Positions 32,931-42,109 of a DNA stretch of 53,314 nt are shown here, in pieces; the first letter of the stretch is position 1; the number at the start of each line of letters is the position of its first letter. Source of the DNA: Bradyrhizobium sp. (GTDB lineage Bacteria > Pseudomonadota > Alphaproteobacteria > Rhizobiales > Xanthobacteraceae). Under the pieces are notes generated by a model. That model was not told where the DNA came from, made no database searches, and saw only the letters and a program-made list of their open reading frames with translations. The translations under genes and the position numbers were made by a program. Location of the stretch: the NCBI RefSeq assembly GCF_030646015.1, contig NZ_JAUSLT010000142.1:1-53314 (forward strand), written 5' to 3'.

Positions 32931-35219
32931 ATGAGCGCAGGCAGCGACAAGTCCTTTGGCGGCACCATCGGCAAGACCATCGCGGGCTCGAAACCCTGGT
33001 GGCCGGCAGCACCAAAACCGCCGGCCGGCGCACCCAACATCCTGGTGGTGCTGTTCGACGACGTCGGCTTTTCCGATTTCGGCTGCTACGGCTCGCCGAT
33101 CAGGACGCCGACCATCGACAACCTCGCGGCCGAAGGCCTGCGTTACTCCGGCTTCCACACCACCGCGATGTGCTCGACCACGCGCGCAGCCCTGCTGACC
33201 GGACGCAACCACCATTCCGTCGGCGTCGGCTGCCTCGCCAATTTCGACTCCGGCTACCCTGGCTATCGCGGCAAGATCGCGCGTGAGGCGGGGACGCTGG
33301 CGGAAATGCTGAGGACGCACGCCTATCGCAACTACATGGTGGGCAAATGGCATGTCACGCCGCTGACCGAAAGCGGCGCCACCGGGCCGTTCGACGGCTG
33401 GCCGCTGGGCCGCGGCTTCGACCGCTTCTACGGCTTCCTCGACGCCGAGACCGATCAGTTCGCGCCGGAGCTGGTCTCCGACAACACCCACATCGATCCG
33501 CCCGGCAGCTACGCCGACGGCTATCACCTGACCTCGGATCTGGTCGACCAGTCGATCCGCTTCATCGCCGATCATATCGCCGACCGGCCCGATCTGCCGT
33601 GGCTGACCTGGGTCGCGCTCGGCGCCTGTCACGCGCCGCATCAGGCGCCCATCGATATCATAAAGGGCTATGACGCGACCTTCGCGCACGGCTGGGACAC
33701 CGAGCGCGAGCAGCGCATGGCGCGGCAGATGGCGATGGGGATCGTGCCGCAGGGAACGCGAATGCCGGCGCGCAATGACGGCGTGAAGGCGTGGGATGAT
33801 CACAGCGTGGACGAGCGACGCCTGTTCACGCGGCTGCAATCGGCATTTGCCGGCATGCTCGATCATGCCGACCGGCATCTGGCGCGACTGATCGGGTTTC
33901 TCGACACCGCCGGAATTCGCGACAACACGCTGATCGTCGTACTGTCCGACAATGGCGCGAGCCAGGAGGGCGGGCCGTTCGGTTTTGTCAACGCGATGGG
34001 ACCGTACAATTTCCGTCCCGAGCCGATCGCCGAGAAAGTGCGGCGGATCGACGACATCGGCGGCCCGGATTCGCACAACAATTTTCCGCACGGCTGGGCG
34101 ATGGCGTCCAACACGCCGCTGCGCCGCTACAAGCAGAACACCCATGGCGGCGGCATCCGCGACCCCTTCATCATGTCATGGCCCGGGCGCATCGCGGCCA
34201 GGGGCGAGCTGCGTCATCAGTTCGTGCACGCCAGCGATCTGGTGCCGACCTTGCTCGACCTGGTCGGGATCGCTGCGCCGCCGGTCATCGGCGGAGTTGC
34301 GCAAATGCCGATCGAGGGTGAAAGTTTTGCGCGCTCGATTGCAGACGCATCGGCGCCGTCGAAATCATCATCGCAATATTTCGAGATGTTCGGGCATCGC
34401 GGCCTCTGGCACGGCGGCTGGAAGGCGGTCTCCTTTCATCCGCCGGGCACGCCGTTCGAGAACGACAAATGGGAGCTGTTTCACCTCGATGGCGATTTTT
34501 CCGAGGTGGAGGACCTCGCGGCGAAGCAGCCGGAGCGGCTGGCTGAGATGATCAAGCTGTGGTGGAGCGAGGCGGAGAAGCACAATGTGCTGCCGCTTGA
34601 CGACCGCTTCGCCGCGCGCTTTGCCGAGAACGCCGCGCGCTTCCAGGGGGCGCGCAACAATTTCGTGTTTCACGCCGGCATGGGGCACGTGCCGACCGAC
34701 GTCGCCCCCGACGTGCGCAGCCGCAGCTACACCATCGAGGCGCATGTCGAGATCGGCGCCGCCGGCACCGAGGGCGTGCTGATCGCGCATGGCGACGCCA
34801 CCTCCGGCTACAGCCTCTACATCAAGGACGGCTTTCTGGTTCATGACCTCAATATCGGGGGAGGGCACGAGATCGTCCGTTCGAACCGCCAGGTGCCATC
34901 GGGCGCGCACCGGCTCGGCGTTCATGTCGAGCGCCTGGTGCGGGAAGCTCCGCCGGCCAAGGGTTCGCGTACCGGGGTCAGCGCCTATACGCTGTTGATC
35001 GATGGCGAGCCCGTGGGCTCGCTGCAGACGCAGCAGGGATTCCATAACTTCATCTCGTGGTCCGGCCTCGACATCGGCCGCGACCGTTCCAGCCCGGTGT
35101 CGCATTACGAGGCGCCGTTCGAATTCAGCGGCCAGCTGCTGCGGGTGACGGTCGCCATGCACAACGACCAGAAGCTCGACGGCGATGGCATCGGCGCCGC
35201 CGAAATGGCGCGGCAGTGA
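32931..35219 (+). CDS. Large arylsulfatase
   Basis: This is a 762-residue sulfatase. The metal/active-site N-terminus (NILVVLFDDVGFSDFGCYG) is followed by the active-site motif CSTTRAALLTGRNHHS with Cys81. The usual formylglycine motif is CxPxR; here Thr replaces Pro. LSDNGASQEGG supplies further metal ligands, and the C-terminal 200 residues form a beta-rich extension (DVRSRSYTIEAHVEI) found in the 750-800-residue arylsulfatases. No signal peptide is evident, so it is probably cytosolic. The ATG at 32931 follows GGGAGAGA. It probably releases sulfate from sulfate esters, under TetR control. Confidence 0.9.
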   Translation: MSAGSDKSFGGTIGKTIAGSKPWWPAAPKPPAGAPNILVVLFDDVGFSDFGCYGSPIRTPTIDNLAAEGLRYSGFHTTAMCSTTRAALLTGRNHHSVGVGCLANFDSGYPGYRGKIAREAGTLAEMLRTHAYRNYMVGKWHVTPLTESGATGPFDGWPLGRGFDRFYGFLDAETDQFAPELVSDNTHIDPPGSYADGYHLTSDLVDQSIRFIADHIADRPDLPWLTWVALGACHAPHQAPIDIIKGYDATFAHGWDTEREQRMARQMAMGIVPQGTRMPARNDGVKAWDDHSVDERRLFTRLQSAFAGMLDHADRHLARLIGFLDTAGIRDNTLIVVLSDNGASQEGGPFGFVNAMGPYNFRPEPIAEKVRRIDDIGGPDSHNNFPHGWAMASNTPLRRYKQNTHGGGIRDPFIMSWPGRIAARGELRHQFVHASDLVPTLLDLVGIAAPPVIGGVAQMPIEGESFARSIADASAPSKSSSQYFEMFGHRGLWHGGWKAVSFHPPGTPFENDKWELFHLDGDFSEVEDLAAKQPERLAEMIKLWWSEAEKHNVLPLDDRFAARFAENAARFQGARNNFVFHAGMGHVPTDVAPDVRSRSYTIEAHVEIGAAGTEGVLIAHGDATSGYSLYIKDGFLVHDLNIGGGHEIVRSNRQVPSGAHRLGVHVERLVREAPPAKGSRTGVSAYTLLIDGEPVGSLQTQQGFHNFISWSGLDIGRDRSSPVSHYEAPFEFSGQLLRVTVAMHNDQKLDGDGIGAAEMARQ

Positions 35220-35237
35220 AGCGGGCGTCAGACGCCG

Positions 35238-35801
35238 CTACTTGATCCTGTCGTAAGCCGCGGCGAAATCGGTCAGCGGGATCGGGATGGTGATGTTTTC
35301 CTTGCCGAGGTTCTGGAACGAGACCTTCAGCTGCTTGCCCGATCTGAGCGCGGCCAGCAGGTCGGGCGCGATCGCGGAGCCGGCGTAGCAGCCCCGGTTC
35401 TCGCAGGTCTGGATCTGCAGGTCGGTCGCCTTGCCGTCATCGACCTGAAGTTTCGCGCCGCCCGGCAAATGAAGCCCGAGCGGCAGTTGCACCAGCGCGA
35501 CCGGCGCCTTGGTGTCGGCGGGCACGCGGATGTTGACGAGGACGATCAATTGCCCGGTCTTGCTGAGGACCGCGGTCTGCTCCATCGCACATTCGAGCGG
35601 CGCGGTGCGGCTGGCGCTGGTGCATCGCGCGTTCCAGCCCGGCTGTGCAGCAGGGGCAGGCTCCGCCTGGGGCGCCGTCGGTGTCGCCGCTGGTGCTGGC
35701 GGTGCAGCCTTTGACTTTTGGGCCTGCTGCGCGTGGCCGATCTCGATCGATCCGAGAGCCATGATGGCGATGCAGATTGCAGTCTTAATGAAAATTTTCA
35801 C
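35238..35801 (-). CDS. Invasion-associated locus B (IalB)-like exported protein
   Basis: This is a 187-residue protein from the GTG at 35801, whose product starts with a clean signal peptide (KIFIKTAICIAIMALGSIEI, cleaved near GHAQQ). An ATG at 35828 would add nine residues. A Pro/Ala-rich segment follows, then an IalB domain with paired cysteines (NARCTSASR, LECAM, and CENRGCYAGS) and LRSGKQLKVSFQNLGKE. IalB-like proteins are periplasmic or envelope proteins with an unclear role. It is convergent with the sulfatase gene, 18 nt apart. Confidence 0.85.
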   Translation of the reverse strand: MKIFIKTAICIAIMALGSIEIGHAQQAQKSKAAPPAPAATPTAPQAEPAPAAQPGWNARCTSASRTAPLECAMEQTAVLSKTGQLIVLVNIRVPADTKAPVALVQLPLGLHLPGGAKLQVDDGKATDLQIQTCENRGCYAGSAIAPDLLAALRSGKQLKVSFQNLGKENITIPIPLTDFAAAYDRIK

Positions 35802-36059
35802 TGAACCGGCTCCAGGAGGAATACCCATCCGATGTGCCCTCGGACGCCCAAAGTCAAGTCACTCGGCGGCCTTCCCGGCCGGTAGCGCGACCCCGGCAAT
35901 GGAGCGCTCGGGGCCCATCGTTCTGTTCGCGGTCAATCTGCAACACAGCTCATGCGGTTCCTGGTCGTCCCGAGACGTTGTCACCGCGTGGCAGATCGTT
36001 CATATGCACCATCGTCGTGACTTCGGGTCGCGAGCAGCGCAGCCAACCGGAGTTTCATG

Positions 36060-36299
36060 ATGGACGAATTGAACGGACGCATGATGGCTTGCCAGATCCT
36101 GATCACGGGCTTGATCGCACGCGTCGCCAACACCACGCCCGATCCGTTGCGGTTTCTCACCGACTTTCGCGACGAAATCAGAGCGGTGGTGCGGGGCGTC
36201 AATATTGCAGGAATGGACAACAGCGATCGCGTGCGGCTCGTCGCGCAGCAGACCGTCGACGAATTGTTTTCGCTGATGAAGCCGCCGAGCGTCGATTGA
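36060..36299 (+). CDS. Small conserved hypothetical protein
   Basis: This is a 79-residue helical protein (LNGRMMACQILITGLIARVA, then LRFLTDFRDEIRAVVRGVN) of unknown function. GGAG 7 nt before the ATG at 36060 favours it over the ATG at 36057. It has no signal or membrane segment. It stands alone upstream of the iron operon. Confidence 0.65.
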   Translation: MDELNGRMMACQILITGLIARVANTTPDPLRFLTDFRDEIRAVVRGVNIAGMDNSDRVRLVAQQTVDELFSLMKPPSVD

Positions 36300-36355
36300 G
36301 CGCGCCAGTTAATGAGCGCAGAAATGCTTTATTTGCAGGCATTTTCGTCATTCAC

Positions 36356-36417
36356 TTTAGAACGCTTCGAACTACAGTTTAGAACCGTTTGAAACCCGTG
36401 ATTTAGAATCGTTTTGA
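36356..36417 (+). promoter_or_regulatory. Three tandem iron-control (Irr-type) boxes
   Basis: TTTAGAAC-type elements occur at 36356-36371 (TTTAGAACGCTTCGAA), 36378-36394 (TTTAGAACCGTTTGAAA) and 36402-36417 (TTTAGAATCGTTTTGA). The starts are 22 and 24 nt apart, about two helical turns. They match the TTTAGAA-containing iron control elements bound by Irr in Bradyrhizobium, and they lie 130-190 nt before the TonB-dependent receptor. Confidence 0.75.
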
Positions 36418-36549
36418 TCTGGAAGCATTCAACCATCCGGCTGCCGTAATCGCATTGACCCCAAATTTTTCGATCGATACCACACATCCGGGACAGTTCG
36501 TCGCATCAGGGGCGATGCGAACGAACTGAAATTCAGTCAGGGGCGTGGG

Positions 36550-38934
36550 ATGAACAGAGCAAAAGCACCGAGATCGTTGCGTTCGATCGCAGCAGTCAAC
36601 TCGGTCGGTGATCGAAACGACAACAATTCCGCGAGGAAGGTTTCCGCGGTCGCCGGCCTGATGGCGGTGGCCTCGTTCTCCGGCGCCGAAGCGCAGCAGT
36701 CCAACCTCCCGCCGGTGACGGTCGATGCCCCGGTTGCTCGCCCGCGTCCGGCGGCGACGAGGCCGTCGCCCGATGCGCTGCGCGCCCGTACCGCGCTGCG
36801 CCGCGCCGCGCGGCGCGCGCAGCCGGCGCAGGTGACGGCGGTGCCCTTTCCCAACGCCGGCGGTCTGGCGGCCGACCGCAATCCCTATGCCGACGCGGCG
36901 GCGCCGTACAAGGTCGACCGGCTGTCGGGCACACGGTTCACCGAACCGCTGTTGAACACGCCCAAGACCATCACGGTTCTCAGCAAGGAGATTCTCGACG
37001 ACAAGAATGCGACCTCGCTGCGGGACGTCGCGCGCTCGACGGCTGGCATCAAGCTGGGTACTGGCGAGGGCGGCAATGCGTTCGGGGACCGGTTCTTCAT
37101 CCGCGGTTTCGACGCCCGTAACGACGTGTTCATCGACGGCATCCGGGATCCCGCCGTCAGCATTCGCGAAAATTTCTTCACCGAACAGATCGAAATCCTG
37201 CGTGGGCCAGCATCGTCCTTCGCCGGACGCGGCACCGCGGGCGGCGCCATCAACATCGTCACCAAGCAGGCCACCGACCGGAATTTCAGCAAGGCCGAGA
37301 CCACTTTCGGGACCGATGCGACCAAGCGGGTGACGCTCGATGTCAACCAGGTCATCAGCCCGACCCTGGCGATGCGCTTTGGCGGCCTCTATCAGGACGC
37401 CAACGTTGCCGGGCGCAATTATGTGACCGACGATCGCTGGGGAGGACTCGCCGCCGTCAAGTGGACGCCCATCGACGCCATCAAGGTCACGGCCAATTAC
37501 GTGCACACCGATCTCAACGGGCTGCCGGATTTCGGCGTGCCCTATAACCGCGCGCTGCGCGCGCCGTCGACCGACGTCAACGTCCCCAGGGAAACCTATT
37601 ACGGGTTTCTCAACCGCGACTTCCAGAAGGCGAAGCAGGATTTCGGCACGATCACCACCGAAGTCCAGATCGCTCCGTTCCTGACGCTGACCAACAGGTC
37701 GCGCGCGGAACGCTCGGTTCTCGACTATATAGGCACGCTGCCGAGCAATCCGACCGCGACGACCGTCAACCTCGCATCGCAAAGCCGCTACCAGGTCACC
37801 GACGTGCTGGCCAATGTCAGCGACGCGACCTTCAAATTCGACACCGGACCGGTCAAGCACACGCTGGTTGCCGGCGCCGAGTTCTCCCAGGAAAAGGTCA
37901 TGCGCGATACCTATGCGGGCCTGACCGCCGAACTTTTCGGCTTCCAGCAGGGCAACAGCATCGTGGTGCCGCTGCTTGCGCCGCCCAATTTTCAGCCGTT
38001 CGCGGTCAAGCCGCAACGCGCCAACAATGCGACCAACATCACGGTGGACACCAAGGCGGTTTATCTGATCGAGACCGCGAATTTTCAGGACATCGTCATC
38101 CTGAACGGCGGCGCGCGTTTCGACGATTACAACATCGGCGGCTCCAACGCGACCGGCGGCACCACGGCCAATCACTCGGGCATGTTCAACTACAATGTCG
38201 GCGGCGTCGTGAAGCCGCTGCCCTATGCGAGCCTCTATGCCGCCTATGCGACTTCCTCGAACCCCGCCGGTGCGGAGCTCGACGCCGGCAGCGCCGCCTA
38301 TGGCGGGTCGGTCTTCAACTCGCTGCCGTTCCAGGCGTTGTCTCCGGAGCAGAACAAGGCCAGCGAGGTCGGGACCAAGTGGGAACTGTTCGACCGTCAT
38401 CTGTTGGTGACCGGCGCGTTGTTCGAGACGGTCAAGACCAATGCCCGGGAGACCCAGGGCGCCAATATCATCGCCGGCGCATCGTATCGCGTCCGCGGCA
38501 TCGACCTCGAGGTCGCCGGCAAGATCACCGACAAATGGAGCATCTTCGGCGGCCTGGTCCTGATGGAGTCGCGGGTCCTGCAATCGATCGAGGCGGCCCA
38601 GATCGGGGCGCAACTGGCCAACATCGCGCATCAGTCGTTCAACCTGCTCACCAAGTACAAGGTCACCGACCCCTGGGAAATCGGCGGCCAGGCGACCTAT
38701 GCATCGAAGATCTATGGCGGGACCTTCGGCGCCATCAACGGCAATGTGCTGCCGTCGCACTGGCGTTTCGATGCCTTCACCGAATACAAGCTCAACAGCA
38801 ACATCAAGGCCAAGCTTTCCGTCAACAACATCTTCGACACCGTCTATTACGACGCGTTCTATCGCAGCAACACGCCCTTCGTCTTCATCGCGCCCGGCCG
38901 GTCGGTATGGATGACTCTCACCGGCACGCTGTGA
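36550..38934 (+). CDS. TonB-dependent siderophore receptor (catecholate type)
   Basis: This is a 794-residue outer-membrane receptor. A signal region ends near GAEAQQ (residue 50), followed by a TonB-box-like VTVDAPV. The plug domain is at about residues 110-250 (TPKTITVLSKEILDDKNATS, then FFIRGFDARNDVFIDGIRD, then EILRGPASSFAGRGTAGGAI). The rest is a 22-strand barrel ending in a terminal Leu-type strand (SVWMTLTGTL). The plug signature resembles Fiu/FhuE-type receptors. PiuC, ExbB, ExbD and TonB genes follow on the same strand within 7 nt or overlapping, so it is the first gene of an iron-import operon controlled by the three upstream boxes. Confidence 0.93.
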   Translation: MNRAKAPRSLRSIAAVNSVGDRNDNNSARKVSAVAGLMAVASFSGAEAQQSNLPPVTVDAPVARPRPAATRPSPDALRARTALRRAARRAQPAQVTAVPFPNAGGLAADRNPYADAAAPYKVDRLSGTRFTEPLLNTPKTITVLSKEILDDKNATSLRDVARSTAGIKLGTGEGGNAFGDRFFIRGFDARNDVFIDGIRDPAVSIRENFFTEQIEILRGPASSFAGRGTAGGAINIVTKQATDRNFSKAETTFGTDATKRVTLDVNQVISPTLAMRFGGLYQDANVAGRNYVTDDRWGGLAAVKWTPIDAIKVTANYVHTDLNGLPDFGVPYNRALRAPSTDVNVPRETYYGFLNRDFQKAKQDFGTITTEVQIAPFLTLTNRSRAERSVLDYIGTLPSNPTATTVNLASQSRYQVTDVLANVSDATFKFDTGPVKHTLVAGAEFSQEKVMRDTYAGLTAELFGFQQGNSIVVPLLAPPNFQPFAVKPQRANNATNITVDTKAVYLIETANFQDIVILNGGARFDDYNIGGSNATGGTTANHSGMFNYNVGGVVKPLPYASLYAAYATSSNPAGAELDAGSAAYGGSVFNSLPFQALSPEQNKASEVGTKWELFDRHLLVTGALFETVKTNARETQGANIIAGASYRVRGIDLEVAGKITDKWSIFGGLVLMESRVLQSIEAAQIGAQLANIAHQSFNLLTKYKVTDPWEIGGQATYASKIYGGTFGAINGNVLPSHWRFDAFTEYKLNSNIKAKLSVNNIFDTVYYDAFYRSNTPFVFIAPGRSVWMTLTGTL

Positions 38935-38940
38935 GTCGAG

Positions 38941-39630
38941 ATGCTGATTTGCGTTCCCGGAGTGCTGAGCAAGGATGATGTGGCGGAGTTTCGCCGCATC
39001 ATGGACGGCTGCGCATGGGAAGACGGCCGCTCCACCGCCGGCGCGCAATCGGCGCTGGTGAAGAGCAACGAGCAGCTGCCGCCCGACGGCGAGGTTTCCC
39101 GAAAACTCGGCAACCGCATCCTCTCGGTCCTGACCGCCAACCCGCGCTTCATCTCGGCCGCGATTCCGCTGCAGATCTTTCCGCCGCTGTTCAACCGCTA
39201 CGCCGCCGCCGACGGGCATCATTTCGGCATTCACGTCGACAACGCCGTGCGCGGCGATCGCCTGACCGGCCTGCGGATCCGGACCGATCTGTCGGTGACG
39301 CTGTTTCTCGCCGAACCGGACGAGTATGACGGTGGCGAACTGGTGGTGGAAGACCTCTACGGTTCCCACGAGGTCAAGCTGCCGGCCGGCGATCTCGTGC
39401 TCTATCCGGCTTCCAGCCTGCACATGGTCACGCCGGTCACACGGGGTAGGCGGGTTGCGTCTTTTTTCTGGCTGCAGAGCATGGTACGAGATGCCCATGC
39501 CCGCAGCCTGATCTTCGACCTCGACTGCGCAATTCAGAGCCTTTGCGAGCGACTTGGGCGAGACGACCCTGAAACGGTCAAATTGACCGGTATCTATCAC
39601 AACCTTATTCGCCACTGGGCTGAAGTATGA
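38941..39630 (+). CDS. piuC: PiuC-type Fe(II)/2-oxoglutarate dioxygenase
   Basis: This is a 229-residue PKHD-type hydroxylase that typically sits beside catecholate siderophore receptors. The double-stranded beta-helix residues are visible: HFGIHVDNA (His-x-Asp), ASSLHMVTPV (second His) and RGRRVASFFWLQS (Arg for 2-oxoglutarate). It starts 6 nt after the receptor stop and overlaps exbB by 4 nt (ATGA). The probable role is modification or processing of the siderophore. Confidence 0.93.
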   Translation: MLICVPGVLSKDDVAEFRRIMDGCAWEDGRSTAGAQSALVKSNEQLPPDGEVSRKLGNRILSVLTANPRFISAAIPLQIFPPLFNRYAAADGHHFGIHVDNAVRGDRLTGLRIRTDLSVTLFLAEPDEYDGGELVVEDLYGSHEVKLPAGDLVLYPASSLHMVTPVTRGRRVASFFWLQSMVRDAHARSLIFDLDCAIQSLCERLGRDDPETVKLTGIYHNLIRHWAEV

Positions 39631-40574
39631 AGATGTTCCCCTCTCGAACGGCATGGGTCGTGACCTTCGCACTGGCGATGGCGTCGCTGCCGTCGCTCTG
39701 TCAGGCGCAGCAGAAGGCGGCGCCTTCGGCTCCACAGGCGCCCGCGCTGTCGCAGCCGCCGGTTGCTCCGGCGCAGGCCACGCCTCCAGCGCAAGCGCCC
39801 ACGCCCGCCGCGGCCGCTCCATCCGCGCCCGCTGTGGCCGACGCCATTCCCGCCGAGAGCAAATTGCTGAAGCCGATTGCCGCGGCGCCCGATATGTCGC
39901 CGTGGTCGATGTTCCAGTCGGCGGATGTGCTGGTCAAGGCCGTCATGATCGGGCTGGCTTTCGCCTCGCTTGTCACCTGGACCATCTTCATCGCCAAGAT
40001 GATCGAGATGTCGCTGGCCCGGCGCAGGCTGCGCAGGGCGCTCGGCAAGATCGGCGAAGCGCGGTCGCTGGCCGAGGCGCAGTTTGCGCTCGGCGCCAAG
40101 GACGGCGTGTTGCCGTCGCTGCTGGGAGCCGCCATGCGCGAGGCGCGGTTGTCGGCGGGAATTTCCAGCGACGCCGGCATCAAGGAGCGGGCGGCATCCA
40201 GTTTCGCCGAGATCGTGCGCGCTGAAGCCCGCCGGATCCGGCTCGGCATGGGACTGCTCGCCACCATCGGCGCCACCTCGCCGTTCGTCGGGCTGTTCGG
40301 CACCGTCTGGGGAATCATGAACAGTTTTATCGGCATCTCGAAATCGCAGACCACCAATCTCGCGGTGGTCGCCCCAGGGATCGCCGAGGCGCTGCTCGCC
40401 ACCGCGCTCGGCCTGGTCGCGGCGATCCCCGCGGTGATCATCTACAATCACTTCGCGCGCGTGACCAAGGGCTACCTCGAACTGGTCAGCCGTGCCTCGG
40501 GCGCCTCGGCGCGCTTGTTGTCGCGCGATCTCGACCGCACCCACGGCACCAGCCACTCCCGCGCGGCGGAGTAG
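39627..40574 (+). CDS. exbB: ExbB, proton channel of the TonB motor
   Basis: This is a 315-residue inner-membrane protein that converts proton motive force for TonB. After a signal-like segment it has an 80-residue Pro/Ala-rich stretch, then three membrane segments: about 98-120 (KAVMIGLAFASLVTWTIFIA), 205-235 (MGLLATIGATSPFVGLFGTV) and 250-275 (IAEALLATALGLVAAIPAVI). The MotA/TolQ/ExbB signature is complete. Its start overlaps the piuC stop; exbD follows 3 nt later. Confidence 0.95.
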   Translation: MKMFPSRTAWVVTFALAMASLPSLCQAQQKAAPSAPQAPALSQPPVAPAQATPPAQAPTPAAAAPSAPAVADAIPAESKLLKPIAAAPDMSPWSMFQSADVLVKAVMIGLAFASLVTWTIFIAKMIEMSLARRRLRRALGKIGEARSLAEAQFALGAKDGVLPSLLGAAMREARLSAGISSDAGIKERAASSFAEIVRAEARRIRLGMGLLATIGATSPFVGLFGTVWGIMNSFIGISKSQTTNLAVVAPGIAEALLATALGLVAAIPAVIIYNHFARVTKGYLELVSRASGASARLLSRDLDRTHGTSHSRAAE

Positions 40575-40577
40575 CCA

Positions 40578-41057
40578 ATGGCGGTCTCGCTCTCCGACAC
40601 CGACCTCGACGACGACAATGATTTCGCGGAAAGCCACGAGATCAACGTCACGCCCTTCATCGACGTCATCCTGGTTCTGCTGATCATCTTCATGGTGGCG
40701 GCGCCGCTGTCGACCGTCGACCTGCCGATCGATCTGCCGACCTCGACCGCGACGCCGCAGAAGAAGCCGGACAAGCCGACCTATGTCAGCATCAAGCCCG
40801 ACCTCGCGGTGGCGATCGGCGAGACCCTGGTCAAGCGGGTAGATCTGGTGCGCTCGCTCGATGCGATGGCGGATGCGAGCAAGGATCGTTTCATCTTTTT
40901 GCGCGCCGATCGCGCGGTGCCCTATGGCGAGCTGATGGATGTGCTGGAACTGCTGCGCGCCGGCGGCTATTCCAGGATCAAGCTGGTGGCGCTGGAGGGC
41001 GTTCCCGGCAACGCCGCTGCTCCCGACAACGCTGCTCCCGGCAACCCGAAACCCTGA
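40578..41057 (+). CDS. exbD: ExbD, TonB-motor accessory protein
   Basis: This 159-residue protein has one N-terminal membrane segment (INVTPFIDVILVLLIIFMVA) containing the functional Asp and a periplasmic domain (PTYVSIKPDLAVAIG, then FIFLRADRAVPYGELMDVLE). It begins 3 nt after exbB. Length and motif order are those of ExbD/TolR proteins; the tail carries a short APDNAAPGN repeat. Confidence 0.95.
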   Translation: MAVSLSDTDLDDDNDFAESHEINVTPFIDVILVLLIIFMVAAPLSTVDLPIDLPTSTATPQKKPDKPTYVSIKPDLAVAIGETLVKRVDLVRSLDAMADASKDRFIFLRADRAVPYGELMDVLELLRAGGYSRIKLVALEGVPGNAAAPDNAAPGNPKP

Positions 41058-41075
41058 CGCGGGGACGACGTCGAG

Positions 41076-41870
41076 ATGTCCGACCTCGAAACCGAACCGA
41101 AACCCTCGAGACGGCTGTGGGCCTTCGCCGCAGCGGCGGCGCTCGCGCTGCATCTCGGCTGCGGCGCGCTGGCGATCGCGCATTTGCGGGAAGCGGAATC
41201 CGACGATGCGCTCGGCGCCAATGCGATCGAGGTCGGCATCGAATTCGCGTCGGTGCGCCGCGAGGTCACCGACCTGCCGCCGGGGCCGGACGCCGATGCG
41301 TCGGTGGCATCGCCGGCGCTGGCCGAGCAGCAAGCCGAGGTCAAGGAGACCGAGCTGCCGAAGGACATCCCGACCGAGCCGGAGGAGGCCGACCGGCTGG
41401 TGACGCCGAACGAGTCGAACAAGCCGAAGGAAGAGGACACCAAGATCGCCGCGGTGCAGACCCAGGCCTCCACCGAGTCGGTGGCCTCGGAGGCCACGGC
41501 GACGCCGAGTTCCGAAGCGATCCCGGAAGGACCGCGCTCGGTCGCGCCCGCGCTCGGCAGCGGCGAGACCGCGCGGCGGATGCGCGCGACCTGGCAGAAG
41601 CAGCTGGTCGCCCATCTCGACAAGCACAAGCGCTATCCGGCGCAGCGCGCGCAGAAGAGCGCGGAGATCATGGTCTCGTTCGCGCTCGACCGCATGGGCC
41701 GTGTGCTCTCGGCCAGCATCGTCAAGGGATCGGGCGATGCCGCCTTCGACGAAGCGGCGCTGGCGATGCTGAAGCGCTCCGACCCGGTGCCGCAGCCGCC
41801 ACCGCTGGTCGCCGACGAGGGCCTGAATTTCACCCTGCCGGTGATTTTCCGGGTCAAGGGCAAGAGCTGA
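41076..41870 (+). CDS. tonB: TonB, energy transducer
   Basis: This is a 264-residue TonB-family protein. The N-terminal membrane anchor (LWAFAAAAALALHLGCGALA) is followed by a long charged, Glu/Pro-rich periplasmic linker. The C-terminal TonB domain (residues about 175-262) has LVAHLDKHKRYPAQRAQKSA and VLSASIVKGSGDAAFDEAAL. It closes the receptor-piuC-exbB-exbD-tonB operon and would contact the upstream receptor's TonB box. Confidence 0.93.
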   Translation: MSDLETEPKPSRRLWAFAAAAALALHLGCGALAIAHLREAESDDALGANAIEVGIEFASVRREVTDLPPGPDADASVASPALAEQQAEVKETELPKDIPTEPEEADRLVTPNESNKPKEEDTKIAAVQTQASTESVASEATATPSSEAIPEGPRSVAPALGSGETARRMRATWQKQLVAHLDKHKRYPAQRAQKSAEIMVSFALDRMGRVLSASIVKGSGDAAFDEAALAMLKRSDPVPQPPPLVADEGLNFTLPVIFRVKGKS

Positions 41871-41976
41871 CGGGCAGGGTGGCAATACGCACCATCGGCC
41901 CACAGCGCATGCCGGCGCGGCAGGACTGGATTTACGACTGGCGGGCCGTGAGGGATGGGGGACGGGCTCTCCGAGC

Positions 41977-42096
41977 GTCGTCCCTGCGAACGCAGGGACC
42001 CATAAGCCCGGTCGTCTGTTATTGCAGAAGGTATCTAACAACGGCGCCTCACCGATACGCCGCGGCGTATGGGACCCTGCGTTCGCAGGGACGACG
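41977..42096. repeat. Paired inverted intergenic repeat (REP-like)
   Basis: GTCCCTGCGAACGCAGGGAC (41980-41999) is itself palindromic and is followed by an inverted second copy at about 42072-42093. The same family occurs at 49631-49767. These are bacterial interspersed repeats placed just after the tonB operon. Confidence 0.7.
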
Positions 42097-42109
42097 GATG
42101 AGGGATTTC

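Noticed and set aside
36403..39822. 1139-residue minus-strand open frame
   Set aside because: It is the complement of the TonB-dependent receptor and piuC, caused by GC-rich codon use. The plus-strand proteins are unmistakable.
39597..42041. 814-residue minus-strand open frame
   Set aside because: It is the complement of exbB, exbD and tonB and has Arg/Gly-rich composition without domains.
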